Assembly: GCF_013410955.1 (NCBI RefSeq)
Contig: NZ_JACCCG010000002.1
Span: forward strand, 372,001 to 436,000
DNA length: 64,000 nucleotides
Reading direction: 5' to 3'
From: Microbacterium sp. AK009
GTDB lineage: Bacteria; Actinomycetota; Actinomycetes; Actinomycetales; Microbacteriaceae
Shown: positions 24,357 through 33,540 of the stretch, piece by piece
Position numbering within the stretch: the stretch's first letter is position 1
Layout of the letters: each line of letters begins with the position of its first letter
Notes under the pieces: generated by a model
The model's database searches: none
What the model saw: only the letters and a program-made list of their open reading frames with translations
Told to the model about the DNA's origin: nothing
Position numbers and translations under genes: made by a program

Positions 24357-24875
24357 ATGATGACGACGTCTGCGCGCGACCGCGCGAAAAGGCCGCGGAC
24401 CGCTCTCGCCGGCCCATACGGGCACCCGTTCCATCCGATTCTCGTGACGATCCCGATCGGTGCGTGGACGGCGAGCCTCGTCTTCGATCTGATCGGGATC
24501 TTCGTCGACGATCCCACGCCGTACGTCGTCGGCGCACGCATCCTCATCATCGTCGGGCTCGTCGGTGCGGTCTTGGCCGCGGTGTGGGGATTCCTCGACT
24601 ACCTGCAACTCGAACGCGAGACTCCGGCGCAGAAGACCGGCCTCGTGCACATGCTCCTCAACCTCGGAGCCATGGCGCTGTTCGCGGTGAACCTCATCGT
24701 GCGCTTCCTCGGCGACGACGACGAGGTGAGCGTGCTAGGGCTGATCCTCACCCTGGTCGCTCTCGCGGCGCTGTCGCTGTCCGGGTGGCTCGGCGGCAAA
24801 CTGGCCTACACGTACGGCGTGCGCGTTGCCGACGAGCAGAAGCAGGCGGAGGGATTCCGCGCGGGCACGCCGTGA
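24357..24875 (+). CDS. DUF2231-type four-helix membrane protein
   Basis: This 172-aa membrane protein begins with a basic tail, then GPYGHPFHPILVTIPIGAW, the HPxHP motif of DUF2231 proteins, and four transmembrane helices. Function is unknown; the conserved His residues suggest heme or redox-linked roles in some relatives. The ATG pair at 24357 follows GAAAGG. It stands alone between leftward genes. Confidence 0.82.
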   Translation: MMTTSARDRAKRPRTALAGPYGHPFHPILVTIPIGAWTASLVFDLIGIFVDDPTPYVVGARILIIVGLVGAVLAAVWGFLDYLQLERETPAQKTGLVHMLLNLGAMALFAVNLIVRFLGDDDEVSVLGLILTLVALAALSLSGWLGGKLAYTYGVRVADEQKQAEGFRAGTP

Positions 24876-24888
24876 CGCGACCCCGCGG

Positions 24889-25284
24889 TCACACCGGGCT
24901 CACCAGCTGCACGAGGTTGCCGCACGTGTCATCCAGAACCGCCGTCCGAACCGGTCCGCCCGTCGTGGGCGCTTGCAGGAACGTCACGCCGGCGGCCACC
25001 AGTTCTTCGTAGGCAACATCCACATCCTCGACCGCGAACGATGCGGCCGGGATCCCCTGCTCGGCGAGGGCACGCGTGTAGTCCTGCGCCGCCGGGTTCT
25101 CGTCGGGCTCGAGGAGCAGTTCGACGCCATCCGGGGCATCGCTGGCCACGACGGTCAGCCAGCGGTAATCCCCGAGCGGGATGTCGTTCTTGACCACGAA
25201 GCCGAGCCGGTCGGTGTAGAACCGCCGCGCCTTCTCCTGATCGTCGACGAACACGCTCATCACATGCAGCCGGGCTTTCACCAT
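24889..25284 (-). CDS. VOC-family (glyoxalase/bleomycin-resistance fold) protein
   Basis: This 131-aa protein has the two beta-alpha-beta-beta-beta repeats of the vicinal oxygen chelate fold: LHVMSVFVDDQEKARRFYTD at the N-terminus and GNLVQLVSP at the C-terminus, with Glu in ELLLEPDEN. Members bind or modify small molecules, and the substrate is unknown. It lies 12 bp after an ArsR-type repressor gene, which probably controls it. Confidence 0.88.
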   Translation of the reverse strand: MVKARLHVMSVFVDDQEKARRFYTDRLGFVVKNDIPLGDYRWLTVVASDAPDGVELLLEPDENPAAQDYTRALAEQGIPAASFAVEDVDVAYEELVAAGVTFLQAPTTGGPVRTAVLDDTCGNLVQLVSPV

Positions 25285-25296
25285 TTCCGTCTCCTG

Positions 25297-25563
25297 TCAT
25301 TCGAGTGGCCAGCGCTCGGCGATCTCGCGGAGCGGCTCGGTGTTCATCCGGTGGATCTTGGTCCTGCCCACGCGGGCCGTCCGCACCAGATCGCTCTCCT
25401 CCAGGACCGCGAGGTGCTGCGAGACCGCCTGCCGCGACGACGTTGTGCCGGAAGCCACCAGGCGGGTGCAGATCTCGAACAGCGTCATCTCTGCGCCCCC
25501 GGCGAGGAGGTCGAGGATCTGACGGCGGGTCGGATCTGCGATCGCCCGGTAGACGTCGGCCAC
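25297..25563 (-). CDS. ArsR/SmtB-type transcriptional repressor
   Basis: This protein of about 88 aa is a winged-helix regulator: DVYRAIADPTRRQILDLLAGG, then SRQAVSQHLAVLEESDLVRT (recognition helix) and RTKIHRMNTEPL. There is no CXC metal motif, so it probably senses an organic signal. I place the start at the GTG at 25563 because a TTGACA ... CATATT promoter sits directly upstream and would begin transcription near that codon. In-frame GTG (25572) and TTG (25581) lie in or before the -10. It heads an operon with the VOC gene and probably represses itself through the palindrome in the promoter spacer. Confidence 0.85.
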   Translation of the reverse strand: MADVYRAIADPTRRQILDLLAGGAEMTLFEICTRLVASGTTSSRQAVSQHLAVLEESDLVRTARVGRTKIHRMNTEPLREIAERWPLE

Positions 25564-25571
25564 CCACGTCA

Positions 25572-25600
25572 CAATATGCAAGCTTTTGCTTGCGTGTCAA
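25572..25600 (-). promoter_or_regulatory. ArsR-VOC promoter with operator in the spacer
   Basis: On the minus strand TTGACA (25595-25600) is separated by 17 bp from ATATTG (25572-25577), or by 16 bp from CATATT. The spacer is almost filled by the perfect inverted repeat GCAAGC-N4-GCTTGC (25578-25593). A repressor bound there would cover both promoter elements. Autoregulation by the ArsR protein is the simplest reading. Confidence 0.7.
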
Positions 25601-25636
25601 GATCTGCGGCACGACAGGACTGAGCGCCGATCCCTC

Positions 25637-25846
25637 TCAGCCCGCGGCCGGGCCGTCCTCGAGTCCGGTGTGGCCGAGGCCCGGGCGGACGGGGGCGTCG
25701 GGATCGATGTCGATCCGCCGGATGCCGTCGTGCTCGGAAACGCGGATGCGCGGTGCGGCATCCTCTTCGGTCGCCTCCGGCGCACGGGTCAGCTGGTCGT
25801 GCCGGTCCTTCGCGCGCTGGGCCTGATCGTCGATCGAGTCGTCCAT
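25637..25846 (-). CDS. Small acidic protein, function unknown
   Basis: This 69-aa protein begins MDDSIDDQAQRAKDRHDQL and ends in an Asp/Pro-rich stretch (RRIDIDPDAPVRPG). It is soluble and highly charged; I recognise no family. The open frame extends far upstream as an artefact of high GC. The ATG chosen has TACCGT (25853-25858, minus strand) ending 6 bases before it, the same leaderless arrangement seen in many genes of this window. No ribosome binding site is present. Existence is likely but not certain. Confidence 0.55.
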   Translation of the reverse strand: MDDSIDDQAQRAKDRHDQLTRAPEATEEDAAPRIRVSEHDGIRRIDIDPDAPVRPGLGHTGLEDGPAAG

Positions 25847-25999
25847 GGACCCACGGTAGGAGGGGGACGTGACGGATGCCGCGGGCTTGACAGCGGACTC
25901 GATACCGGCGCCGCCCGGGAATAGCCACGGCACGGAGCTCGTTGACGAGGCCCGGAGCGGTGCTCGCCGGGAGCACCGCCTGCGAAAGGACGATCCCCC

Positions 26000-27088
26000 G
26001 TGACTCTCTTCTCCCCGACCACCGTCGGTTCGTTCACCGTGCGGAACCGCCTCGCGCTCGCTCCGATGACGCGCCTGAGGGCCGACGAGACCGGCGTGCC
26101 CGGTGATTTGATCGCCGAGTACTACGCCCAGCGTGCCGGCATCGGTCTGCTGGTGACCGAGGGAGTGTTCCCCAGCGCCGAGTCCAAGGCCTACCCGGGG
26201 CAGCCTGGCATCGCCACCGCGACCCAGACCCGGGGCTGGGCTCGGGTCGCATCGGCCGTGCACGCCGCCGGCGGAACCGTCTTCATGCAGCTGATGCACG
26301 GCGGACGGGTCTCGCACCCCGGGATCACCGGAACCCCGCGCATCGTCGCGCCGTCGGCGATCGCCATCAAGGGGCAGACGCGCCTCGCCGACGGGTCGAA
26401 GGCGGACTTCCCGGTGCCGCACGCCCTCGACACCGCCGAACTCGGAACCGTGCGCGACGAGTTCGTCGCGTCCGCGCGGAATGCCGTGGATGCCGGCTTC
26501 GACGGCGTCGAATTGCACGCCGCGAACGGGTACCTCCTCCATGAGTTCCTCTCCCCCGCGTCCAACCGGCGCGAAGACGAATACGGCGGCTCGCCTGAGG
26601 CACGCGCACGCTTCGTCGTCGAGGTCGCGCAGGCCGTCGTGGCTGAAGTGGGTGGGGAGCGCGTCGGCATCCGGATCTCGCCCGCGCACAACATCCAGGA
26701 TGTCTGGGAGCGTGACGCCGGAGAGACCCGCGCCACCTACCTCGCTCTGGTCGAGGGCCTGGCACCCCTGGGGATGGCGTACCTCAGCATCCTCCACGAG
26801 AACCCCGCCGACGATCTCCCCCAGGAGCTTCGTCGGGTGTTCGGCGGCACCTTCATCGCCAACACCGGTTTCGGACGCGTCACCACTCGCGACGAGGCCA
26901 TCCGCACCGTCGGGGAGGACGTCGCCGACCTCGTGGCCGTCGGGCGCCCGGCGATCGCGAACCCCGACCTCGTGAAGCGCTGGGAACAGGGCGCCGCGGA
27001 GAACCCCGTCGACCAGGCCACCGTCTACGGTCCCGACGAGCGCGGCTACACCGACTACCCGACCCTGGCGGCCGATCGCGCGGCATGA
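26000..27088 (+). CDS. Old yellow enzyme-family alkene reductase (NADH:flavin oxidoreductase)
   Basis: This 362-aa FMN enzyme reduces activated C=C bonds or nitro groups with NAD(P)H. The OYE features are FSPTTVGSFTVRNRLALAPM at the N-terminus, MQLMHGGR, and FDGVELHAANGYLLHEFLSP with the substrate-binding His and Asn (HAAN). SNRREDEYGG and the FMN-phosphate segment ANTGFGR near residue 290 complete the set. It is close to the NemA/XenB type. The GTG start begins VTLFSPT. Physiological substrate is unknown; it may serve in detoxification of electrophiles. Confidence 0.93.
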   Translation: MTLFSPTTVGSFTVRNRLALAPMTRLRADETGVPGDLIAEYYAQRAGIGLLVTEGVFPSAESKAYPGQPGIATATQTRGWARVASAVHAAGGTVFMQLMHGGRVSHPGITGTPRIVAPSAIAIKGQTRLADGSKADFPVPHALDTAELGTVRDEFVASARNAVDAGFDGVELHAANGYLLHEFLSPASNRREDEYGGSPEARARFVVEVAQAVVAEVGGERVGIRISPAHNIQDVWERDAGETRATYLALVEGLAPLGMAYLSILHENPADDLPQELRRVFGGTFIANTGFGRVTTRDEAIRTVGEDVADLVAVGRPAIANPDLVKRWEQGAAENPVDQATVYGPDERGYTDYPTLAADRAA

Positions 27089-27152
27089 CCGCGCCGGGCG
27101 GCCCGCGTCGCCGACCGGTCGCCAGACCACATCAGACACCACGCCGAGGCAC

Positions 27153-27186
27153 GCGAAAGGGCCGGCCCTTCGGCCGACCCTTTCGC
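27153..27186. terminator. Hairpin terminator, duplicated copy (copy 1)
   Basis: CGAAAGGG pairs with CCCTTTCG, and an inner CGGCC pairs with GGCCG around CTTC after one mismatch. It lies 64 bp after the stop of the OYE gene and can end plus-strand transcription as well as backing up the tRNA terminator on the other strand. Confidence 0.7.
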
Positions 27187-27285
27187 ATTCCGGTCGGGAT
27201 GCGCCCCACCGCCCCTCCCCGCGGCGCTCCGCACCGCGCAGAGCCTCCGGCGGCGGGGACCCCGCCAGACACCACGCCGAGGAAC

Positions 27286-27319
27286 GCGAAAGGGCCGGCC
27301 CTTCGGCCGACCCTTTCGC
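27286..27319 (-). terminator. Hairpin terminator of tRNA-Pro (copy 2)
   Basis: This is the same 34-bp hairpin as copy 1, beginning 8 bases after the 3' end of the tRNA on the minus strand. The GC-rich stem with an A/T-rich base fits a factor-independent terminator. Confidence 0.75.
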
Positions 27320-27326
27320 ATTCCGG

Positions 27327-27400
<74 letters not shown>

Positions 27401-27497
27401 ATGCCCCCGCCGAAACGCGGACAACTCCCCCATCCTACCGGCTCGTCGGAGCGCTCGCGAACGCGCGGGAGCGCGGTGCGCCCGGTACTCTCCCTCC

Positions 27498-28196
27498 ATG
27501 GCCTCGACGCGGACTCCCCCGCCCACGGCGCTCGGCCACACCCTGCTCCCGTTCACTCCGTACGGTCTGGTCGCCGCCGTCCACGTCATCTCGCTGGCGG
27601 CAGGCGCGTCCGGCGTCGCCGCGCCGACCAAACTCCTGCTCATGCCGCTTCTGGCGGTCGGCGTCGTCTGGGCCCTCCGCGGCGCGATCGCGCGCACCCC
27701 CGGCATCCTGCTCCTCATCGCGCTCGGCCTGTCGTGGCTCGGAGATGGCGCAGGCACGTTCTTCCCCTTCGCCCCGACCGTCCCGATGATGCTGCTCTGC
27801 TTCGGCCTGGCGCACGTGGCCTACATCGTGCTGTTCTGGCGCTTCCTCGCGCGTGACCCGGTGCCCCCGTGGGCCCTCGTGTATGCCGTCTGGTGGGGTG
27901 CGCTCCTCGCCGCGCTGTGGCCGCACCTCGGAGCGCTCCTGCTTCCCGTGGCGGTCTACGGCCTGGTTCTCGGGGGCACCGCGGTCGCCGCGTCCCGCGC
28001 AGGGGCGACGATCGCCGTGGGTGGGGCGTTCTTCCTCACGTCCGACTCGATCCTCGCCTTCGACCTGTTCTGGCCCGACGCGCCGACGGCCCTGACCGGC
28101 CCGCTGGTGATGCTCACGTACACCCTCGGACAGGGGCTCATCGCGCTCGGCGTGGTGCGGGCGCTCTCCTCCGCCGCCCGAGGAGGCCCAAGATGA
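27498..28196 (+). CDS. YhhN-family membrane protein (lysoplasmalogenase-like)
   Basis: This 232-aa protein has about eight transmembrane helices and the YhhN features KLLLMPLLAVGVVWAL, GLSWLGDGAGTFF and GGAFFLTSDSILAFDLF, whose Asp residues form the putative active site. Relatives hydrolyse the vinyl-ether bond of lysoplasmalogens; most bacterial members are untested. The ATG has TACTCT (27486-27491) ending 6 bases upstream and no Shine-Dalgarno, so the mRNA may be leaderless. The next gene overlaps its stop by 4 bp. Confidence 0.88.
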   Translation: MASTRTPPPTALGHTLLPFTPYGLVAAVHVISLAAGASGVAAPTKLLLMPLLAVGVVWALRGAIARTPGILLLIALGLSWLGDGAGTFFPFAPTVPMMLLCFGLAHVAYIVLFWRFLARDPVPPWALVYAVWWGALLAALWPHLGALLLPVAVYGLVLGGTAVAASRAGATIAVGGAFFLTSDSILAFDLFWPDAPTALTGPLVMLTYTLGQGLIALGVVRALSSAARGGPR

Positions 28197-28561
28197 CCGA
28201 GGGCACCACCCGCGTGGATGCGTGGCTCTGGGCGATCCGCATCTACAAGACCCGTTCCGCTGCGACGACGGCCTGCCGAGCGGGGCACGTCCGCGTCAAC
28301 GGAGAACGGGCCAAGGCAGCGGTGCAGGTGCGGCCCGGCGACGAGCTGCGCGTTCGCATCCAGGGGTTCGACCGGATCCTGGTGGTGCGCCAGACGATCT
28401 CCAAGCGCGTCGGAGCCGCGGTCGCCGCATCCGCCTTCGAAGATCGCACACCGCCCCCGCCCCCGCGGGAGCTCGCCGGCTCCGTCCCGGTGCGCGACCG
28501 CGGCGCCGGGAGACCGACGAAGCGCGAACGACGCGACCTCGACCGACTGCGCGGCCGCTGA
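28193..28561 (+). CDS. S4-domain RNA-binding protein (Hsp15-like)
   Basis: This 122-aa protein has an N-terminal S4 domain: TRVDAWLWAIRIYKTRSAAT, then GHVRVNGERAKAAVQVRPGDELRVR, matching Hsp15/YrfH-type proteins that rescue stalled 50S subunits carrying nascent chains. The C-terminal half is basic (GAGRPTKRERRDLDRLRGR) and could bind RNA. The ATG overlaps the yhhN-like stop (ATGA) and has AGGAGG upstream. Confidence 0.9.
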   Translation: MTEGTTRVDAWLWAIRIYKTRSAATTACRAGHVRVNGERAKAAVQVRPGDELRVRIQGFDRILVVRQTISKRVGAAVAASAFEDRTPPPPPRELAGSVPVRDRGAGRPTKRERRDLDRLRGR

Positions 28562-28601
28562 CCCCGATGCGGATGTCGACGGCTGCCGCTAGCGTCACCC
28601 C

Positions 28602-29189
28602 ATGAGCGTCGAGATCCTGCCTGCCACCTCCGACCGCCACGACGACGCCGTGCACGCCATCGCGCACGGCGACGGGCCGAGCTGCCTGTGCCAGTGGTGG
28701 ATGGTCCGCCCCTCCGACTTCGCCGCGTTGACGAAGGAGGACAAGGAGCGGATGCTGCGCGACGACCTGTCGGCCCCGGTGGCGCCGGGCCTCATCGCCT
28801 ACCGCGATGGCGAGGCAGCCGGCTGGGTCAGAGTCGGTCCCCGCCCCGCCCAGACGCGGATCGCGCGCACCCGGGCGATCATCGCCCACTCCCGCGAGCC
28901 CCTCGAAGACTCGTCGGTCTGGGCCGTCACCTGCTTCGCGATCCGGCGCGAGCATCGCGGCGAGGGTCTCATGCGAGATCTCCTCGGCGCCGCCGTCGCA
29001 CACGCCCGGGCACAGGGCGCGCGGGTCATCGAGGGCTATCCCCTCGACCCGAAGGTGAAGAGGCGCGGCGCGAACGATCTCTATCACGGCACCGTCTCGG
29101 TCTTCGAGGGCGCCGGGTTCGCGGTGGTCGCCCGCCCCCGGCCCGACAGCGCGATCGTCGCGCTCACCGTCTCCGACGCGACCGGCTGA
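28602..29189 (+). CDS. GNAT-family N-acetyltransferase
   Basis: This 195-aa protein has the GNAT acetyl-CoA loop in RREHRGEGLMRDLLGAA (about residues 110-125), preceded by VTCFAI (beta-4) and followed by GYPLD and FEGAGFAVVARP. An N-terminal CLCQWW motif fits a GNAT subgroup found in actinobacteria. The substrate is unknown. TAGCGT (28590-28595) ends 6 bases before the ATG, with no ribosome binding site, indicating a likely leaderless transcript. Confidence 0.87.
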   Translation: MSVEILPATSDRHDDAVHAIAHGDGPSCLCQWWMVRPSDFAALTKEDKERMLRDDLSAPVAPGLIAYRDGEAAGWVRVGPRPAQTRIARTRAIIAHSREPLEDSSVWAVTCFAIRREHRGEGLMRDLLGAAVAHARAQGARVIEGYPLDPKVKRRGANDLYHGTVSVFEGAGFAVVARPRPDSAIVALTVSDATG

Positions 29190-29201
29190 CCCGCCGTTCC
29201 G

Positions 29202-30116
29202 CTACGAGCTCACCTCGCCCGGCAGGCTGTCGAGCAGCCATCGGGCGCCGCGGCTCACCGCACCGACGGCGCCCACGCGTGCCGCGAGCTCCCGATCGCT
29301 CGTGATCACGGTCACCGCTTCGCCGCGGGCCGCGGCGGCCGCCGCCGCCTCGACGATCTCATCGTCCCCCGCCTGAGAGGCGCGGACGACCTCGAGCCCC
29401 TCCGGCATCGGTGCGCGCCGGGCCTCGCCTTCCACGACGGCGATGATGCGGGGAAACCACAGCTCGCCCCAGAGCCCGAGCGCTTCTGCGTCGACGCCCG
29501 CGTCGACGAGATGCCGCAGGCGGCGGAGCATCCGGTCCGCCGCCCCCGCGCGATCGCGCCACCAGCCGTCGGGAACCGCACCGACGACGTTGGCCACATC
29601 GACGATCAGGGTAGGTCGTGTCCGCAGGTTCTCCTGCAACGATGGCCAGGCCGCACCAAACCCGGGGTGCAGCGGATAGTCCTCGACCTCGTCCAGCCCG
29701 ACCCATGCCAGCTCCAAGCTCTCCGGGTCGGCGATCACCGGCTCGAAGGGCACCACCACCTCGGCGACGACGGTCGTGTAGGTCCAGATCCCCACGTCGA
29801 ACACGCTCACGAAGCGTGGACGGACCGCGCCCGCCGGCACGCCGGCTTCCTCTCGCGCCTCGCGCAATGCGGCGTCGGTGGCACCCTCGCCCTGGTGCCG
29901 CGCCCCGCCCGGCAGCCCCCATGTGCCGCCGAAGTGACTCCATCCGACACGGTGCTGCAGGAGCACGCCGCGCGTCGGGTCGACCGCGAGCAGCCCGGCC
30001 GCACCGAAACGGCCCCAGTACCGCTCCCCGGTCTCCGCGACGACCCACGCGTCACCCGGATCGCGCGGCCCGCTCGGACGACGGGGCTCGCCCGGAGCCG
30101 GGGGTTGGATGCTCAC
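29202..30116 (-). CDS. Fusion of a Nudix hydrolase and a NYN/PIN-like nuclease domain
   Basis: This 304-aa protein has two domains. Residues 35-160 are a Nudix hydrolase with a complete Nudix box: G71, E77, then REAREEAGV at 85-93. Residues 168-300 look like a NYN/PIN-like nuclease: TLIVDVANVVG with D173 and N176, AGDDEIVEAA with D251 and D252, ITSDRELAARV with D274, and the ending SRGARWLLDSL. The second part could cleave RNA, and the first could act on capped RNA ends or nucleotides. CAGGCT ends 6 bases before the GTG start. The domain calls are firm for Nudix and fair for NYN. Confidence 0.85.
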   Translation of the reverse strand: MSIQPPAPGEPRRPSGPRDPGDAWVVAETGERYWGRFGAAGLLAVDPTRGVLLQHRVGWSHFGGTWGLPGGARHQGEGATDAALREAREEAGVPAGAVRPRFVSVFDVGIWTYTTVVAEVVVPFEPVIADPESLELAWVGLDEVEDYPLHPGFGAAWPSLQENLRTRPTLIVDVANVVGAVPDGWWRDRAGAADRMLRRLRHLVDAGVDAEALGLWGELWFPRIIAVVEGEARRAPMPEGLEVVRASQAGDDEIVEAAAAAAARGEAVTVITSDRELAARVGAVGAVSRGARWLLDSLPGEVSS

Positions 30117-30181
30117 CCACTCAGCCTGTCACAGCCCCGCGGTCCCGGGCCTTCGGCTGCGTCATCGGATGTCACAGCGCC

Positions 30182-31735
30182 TCAGCGCTGGCGTCGCTCC
30201 CGCACCCGCATATTCAGCACGATCGGCGTGCCTTCGAAGCCGTAGAGCTCCCGGAGGCGGCGCTGGATGAACCGGCGATACCCGGGATCGAGGAACCCCG
30301 TGGTGAACAGCACGAAGGTCGGCGGACGCGTCGACGCCTGCGTGCCGAACAGGATGCGAGGCTGCTTGCCCCCGCGAACCGGATGCGGGTGCTCGGCGAC
30401 GAGCTCGGAGAGGAACGCGTTGAACTTTCCGGTGGAGATACGCTGATCCCACGACCTCAGCGCGGTCTCCAGCGCCGGGACGAGCTTGTCCAGGTGGCGA
30501 CCGGTGCGGGCGGAGATGTTCACGCGCGGCGCCCAGGCGACGTGCGCGAGGTCCTGCTCGATCTCGCGCTCGAGGTAGCGGCGGCGGTCGGCGTTCTCGA
30601 GGTCGGCGTCGTTCAGGCGATCCCACTTGTTGAAGGCGAGCACGAGGGCCCGCCCCGACTCCAGCACGAGGTCGATGATGCGGACGTCCTGCTCGCTGAG
30701 CGACTCCGAGACGTCGAGCACGACGACGGCGACCTCGGCCTTCTCCAGCGCCGCCGACGTCCGCAGCGACGCGTAGAAGTCCGCCCCCTGCTGGAGGTGC
30801 ACGCGGCGTCGGATGCCGGCCGTGTCGACGAAGCGCCACAGCTTGCCGCCGAGCTCGACGACCTCGTCGACGGGGTCACGGGTGGTGCCCGCGAGTTCGT
30901 TGACGACGACCCGCTCCTCACCGGCGGCCTTGTTCAGCAGCGACGACTTGCCGACGTTCGGCCGCCCGAGGATCGCCACGCGGCGGGGCCCGCCGATCTC
31001 CTGCTTCGCGACCGCGGAGACCTCCGGCAGCACCTTCATCATCTCGTCGAGGAGGTCGGCGACCCCCCGGCCGTGGATGGCCGAGACGGGGTGCGGTTCT
31101 CCGAGACCGAGATTCCACAGGGCTGCAGCCTCGGGCTCCTGACGGGCGTCATCGATCTTGTTGGCGACGAGGAAGACGGGCTTGCCGCTCTTGCGCAGCA
31201 GCTTCACGACGTGCTCGTCCGTCGACGTCGCCCCCACCATCGCGTCGACGACGAACATCACGACGTCGCAGAGATCGATGGCGATCTCCGCCTGGGCGGC
31301 GACGGAGGCGTCGATGCCGCGGGCATCGGGCTCCCACCCGCCAGTGTCGACGATGGAGAACCGTCGGTCCATCCATTCGGCCTTGTAGGTCACCCGGTCG
31401 CGGGTCACCCCCGGTGTGTCCTCGACGACCGCCTCGCGGCGTCCGAGGATCCGGTTCACGAGCGCCGATTTACCGACATTCGGTCGTCCGACGATGGCGA
31501 CGACCGGCAGGGCCGGGAGGAATTCCACCCCCTCGCCGTCGTCGAGAAGACCGGCCAGGAGCGCCGCATCCTCTTCCTCGAGGTCGTAGTCCGACAGGCT
31601 CGCTCGGAGGGTCGCCGCGCGCTGCTCGGCGAGGTCGTCGTCGATGTCGGCGAGGGCCTCGGCGAGGTGATCTTCTCCCGCGGCGTACTCGCCGTCGTCG
31701 GGAAGGGCGTCGGCGGGACGCGTGTCATCGGACAT
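30182..31735 (-). CDS. der: Ribosome biogenesis GTPase Der (EngA)
   Basis: This 517-aa protein has two tandem GTPase domains. G1 motifs are [12 protein letters not shown] (about residue 84) and [12 protein letters not shown] (about 257), with DTGG and DTAG G3 motifs and NKID/NKWD G4 motifs. The C-terminal KH-like domain binds rRNA. Der assembles the 50S subunit. An acidic N-terminal extension of about 70 residues, usual in actinobacteria, precedes the first G domain. It overlaps cmk by 11 bp and is the last gene of the parA-scpAB-rluB-tyrA-cmk-der operon. Confidence 0.96.
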   Translation of the reverse strand: MSDDTRPADALPDDGEYAAGEDHLAEALADIDDDLAEQRAATLRASLSDYDLEEEDAALLAGLLDDGEGVEFLPALPVVAIVGRPNVGKSALVNRILGRREAVVEDTPGVTRDRVTYKAEWMDRRFSIVDTGGWEPDARGIDASVAAQAEIAIDLCDVVMFVVDAMVGATSTDEHVVKLLRKSGKPVFLVANKIDDARQEPEAAALWNLGLGEPHPVSAIHGRGVADLLDEMMKVLPEVSAVAKQEIGGPRRVAILGRPNVGKSSLLNKAAGEERVVVNELAGTTRDPVDEVVELGGKLWRFVDTAGIRRRVHLQQGADFYASLRTSAALEKAEVAVVVLDVSESLSEQDVRIIDLVLESGRALVLAFNKWDRLNDADLENADRRRYLEREIEQDLAHVAWAPRVNISARTGRHLDKLVPALETALRSWDQRISTGKFNAFLSELVAEHPHPVRGGKQPRILFGTQASTRPPTFVLFTTGFLDPGYRRFIQRRLRELYGFEGTPIVLNMRVRERRQR

Positions 31736-32414
31736 CGGAAACTCCCGTCTGCACGAGCGAATGCACGACGCCGAGGACGGCGTCGACGGTCTGTGCGAAA
31801 TCGAGGTCGGTCGAATCGACCACCGTCACTCCGGGAGCGGCGGTCAGGAAGTCGACCACCGCGCTGTCGGAGGTGTCGCGCCGCTCGAGCGCCGCCGCGA
31901 CGGCCGCGGTGTCGTCGGTGTCGAGCTCGGCGGACCGGCGCGCCGCGCGCACTCCCGGAGCGGCCGTGAGAAGGATGCGGACGGGGGCGTCGGGTGCGAG
32001 CACCGTGGTGATGTCGCGGCCTTCGACGACCACCCCCGATCTGTGCGAACCGGCGATCAGCGCGCGGAAGAGGGCATTGATGGATCGCCTGACCGGCGCC
32101 ACCCGGGCGACGCCGCTCACGGCGTCGGTGACGCGCTGCTCGCGGATGGCGGCAGTGACGTCGACCGTTCCGACACGGACCCAGTAGTCGTCGGGGTCGA
32201 GGGAGATGTCGTACGCGAAGTCACCGGCGAGCTCGAGCACCGCCGTGGCGTCGGAGGTGTCGGCGCCGTGCTCGAGCGCGTGCCAGGCCAGCGCCCGGTA
32301 GGCGGCCCCGGTGTCGAGGTAGCCGAAGCCGAGGCGACGTGCCACCTCTTTGGACACGCTGGATTTCCCGCTTCCCGCGGGGCCGTCGATGGCGACGACG
32401 AGGGGGTCAGTCAT
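31725..32414 (-). CDS. cmk: Cytidylate kinase
   Basis: This 229-aa enzyme phosphorylates CMP and dCMP. It begins [19 protein letters not shown] with the P-loop, then [16 protein letters not shown], and [15 protein letters not shown] and [10 protein letters not shown], all typical of bacterial Cmk. An in-frame ATG five codons earlier is less likely because the ATG at 32414 matches the normal N-terminus. It overlaps the tyrA stop by 8 bp and der by 11 bp. Confidence 0.95.
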   Translation of the reverse strand: MTDPLVVAIDGPAGSGKSSVSKEVARRLGFGYLDTGAAYRALAWHALEHGADTSDATAVLELAGDFAYDISLDPDDYWVRVGTVDVTAAIREQRVTDAVSGVARVAPVRRSINALFRALIAGSHRSGVVVEGRDITTVLAPDAPVRILLTAAPGVRAARRSAELDTDDTAAVAAALERRDTSDSAVVDFLTAAPGVTVVDSTDLDFAQTVDAVLGVVHSLVQTGVSDVR

Positions 32415-33540
32415 TGGTGGTGCTCGCAATCTTCCAGCCGCGGGACTCCAGCCCCGCGATCGCAGGGCGGACGGCGCTGGGTACGACGCTGATCTCGGCG
32501 AGGCCGAACAGCGCTCCCGGCGAGTGCTCCAGCCGCAGATCTTCGACGTTCACTTCCAGTTCCCCGAGGTCGCCGAAGAGTCGGCCGAGCTGTCCCGGAC
32601 GGTCATCGACCATGACGACGACGGTCTCGAACCGCCGGTTCTGCCCGTGCTTCCCGGGCAGGCGCTCCACGCCCTCGTTGCCACGTCGGATCGTGTCGGC
32701 GATCGAGCGGCGGGCGCCAGGCGCTTCGGGGGCGCGGAGGGCGCCGGCGACGTCGGCGAGATCGGCGGCGACGGCGTCGAGGACGGATGCCACGGGCGCG
32801 GCGTTCGCGCCGAGGATCTGCACCCACAGCTCCGGGGCCGAGGCCGCGATCCGGGTCGTGTCGCGGACGCCCTGACCTGCCAGGCGCAGGAAGCCGTCGG
32901 GGGCGTCGACGAAGCGCGCGGCCAGGAGGCTCGCGACCAGCTGCGGCACGTGCGACATGAGCGCGACGGCGGCGTCGTGCTCTTCGGGGGTCATCTCCAG
33001 CGGTGTGGCACCGAGATCGAGGGCGAGGGCCTCGACGACGGCGAGGTCGCGGGAGGGGGTCTCCTCGTCCCGGCAGACCACCCAGGGCCTCCCCACGAAG
33101 ATGTCGGCGCGAGCGGCGATCGCACCACCGCGTTCACGTCCGGCCAGCGGGTGCGACCCGATGTAGTGGGTCAGATCCACGCCGCGCTCCCGAAGTGTGC
33201 GGAGCGGCTCGAGCTTGACGCTCGCGACATCCGTCACCACCGCCTGCGGGTGACGACGCAGTTCCCGCTCGATGACGTCAGCGGTGACATCGGGCGGCAC
33301 GGCCACGACGATGAGCACCGGTTCGTCATCGTCGCGGGTGGCGCGCCCCGCGCCGTAGTCGATCGCCAGGCGCAGCTGCGAGGGTGAGGTGTCGTCGAGG
33401 GCGACGTCGACGCCGAGCGCGCTCAGCGCGTGCCCGATGCTCGCCCCGAGCAGGCCCGAGCCGACGATGCGGACCGTCCCCTGAACCCGCGGCGCGAGCG
33501 GCGGGGCCGGGCGCGCGGCAGAGCTGTTCTCGAGGGTCAC
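32407..33540 (-). CDS. tyrA: Prephenate dehydrogenase with C-terminal ACT domain
   Basis: This 377-aa NAD(P)-dependent enzyme converts prephenate to 4-hydroxyphenylpyruvate in tyrosine synthesis. The nucleotide-binding motif is [15 protein letters not shown] (about 25-40). The catalytic region has [14 protein letters not shown] with the key His, and [13 protein letters not shown]. Residues from about 300 form an ACT-like domain ([17 protein letters not shown]), suggesting feedback control by tyrosine or another amino acid. It overlaps rluB and cmk. Confidence 0.95.
   Translation of the reverse strand: MTLENSSAARPAPPLAPRVQGTVRIVGSGLLGASIGHALSALGVDVALDDTSPSQLRLAIDYGAGRATRDDDEPVLIVVAVPPDVTADVIERELRRHPQAVVTDVASVKLEPLRTLRERGVDLTHYIGSHPLAGRERGGAIAARADIFVGRPWVVCRDEETPSRDLAVVEALALDLGATPLEMTPEEHDAAVALMSHVPQLVASLLAARFVDAPDGFLRLAGQGVRDTTRIAASAPELWVQILGANAAPVASVLDAVAADLADVAGALRAPEAPGARRSIADTIRRGNEGVERLPGKHGQNRRFETVVVMVDDRPGQLGRLFGDLGELEVNVEDLRLEHSPGALFGLAEISVVPSAVRPAIAGLESRGWKIASTTND

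Noticed and set aside
25887-25915. TTGACA on the plus strand upstream of the OYE gene
   Set aside because: The hexamer 17 bp downstream is GCCGCC, so there is no matching -10; treated as chance.
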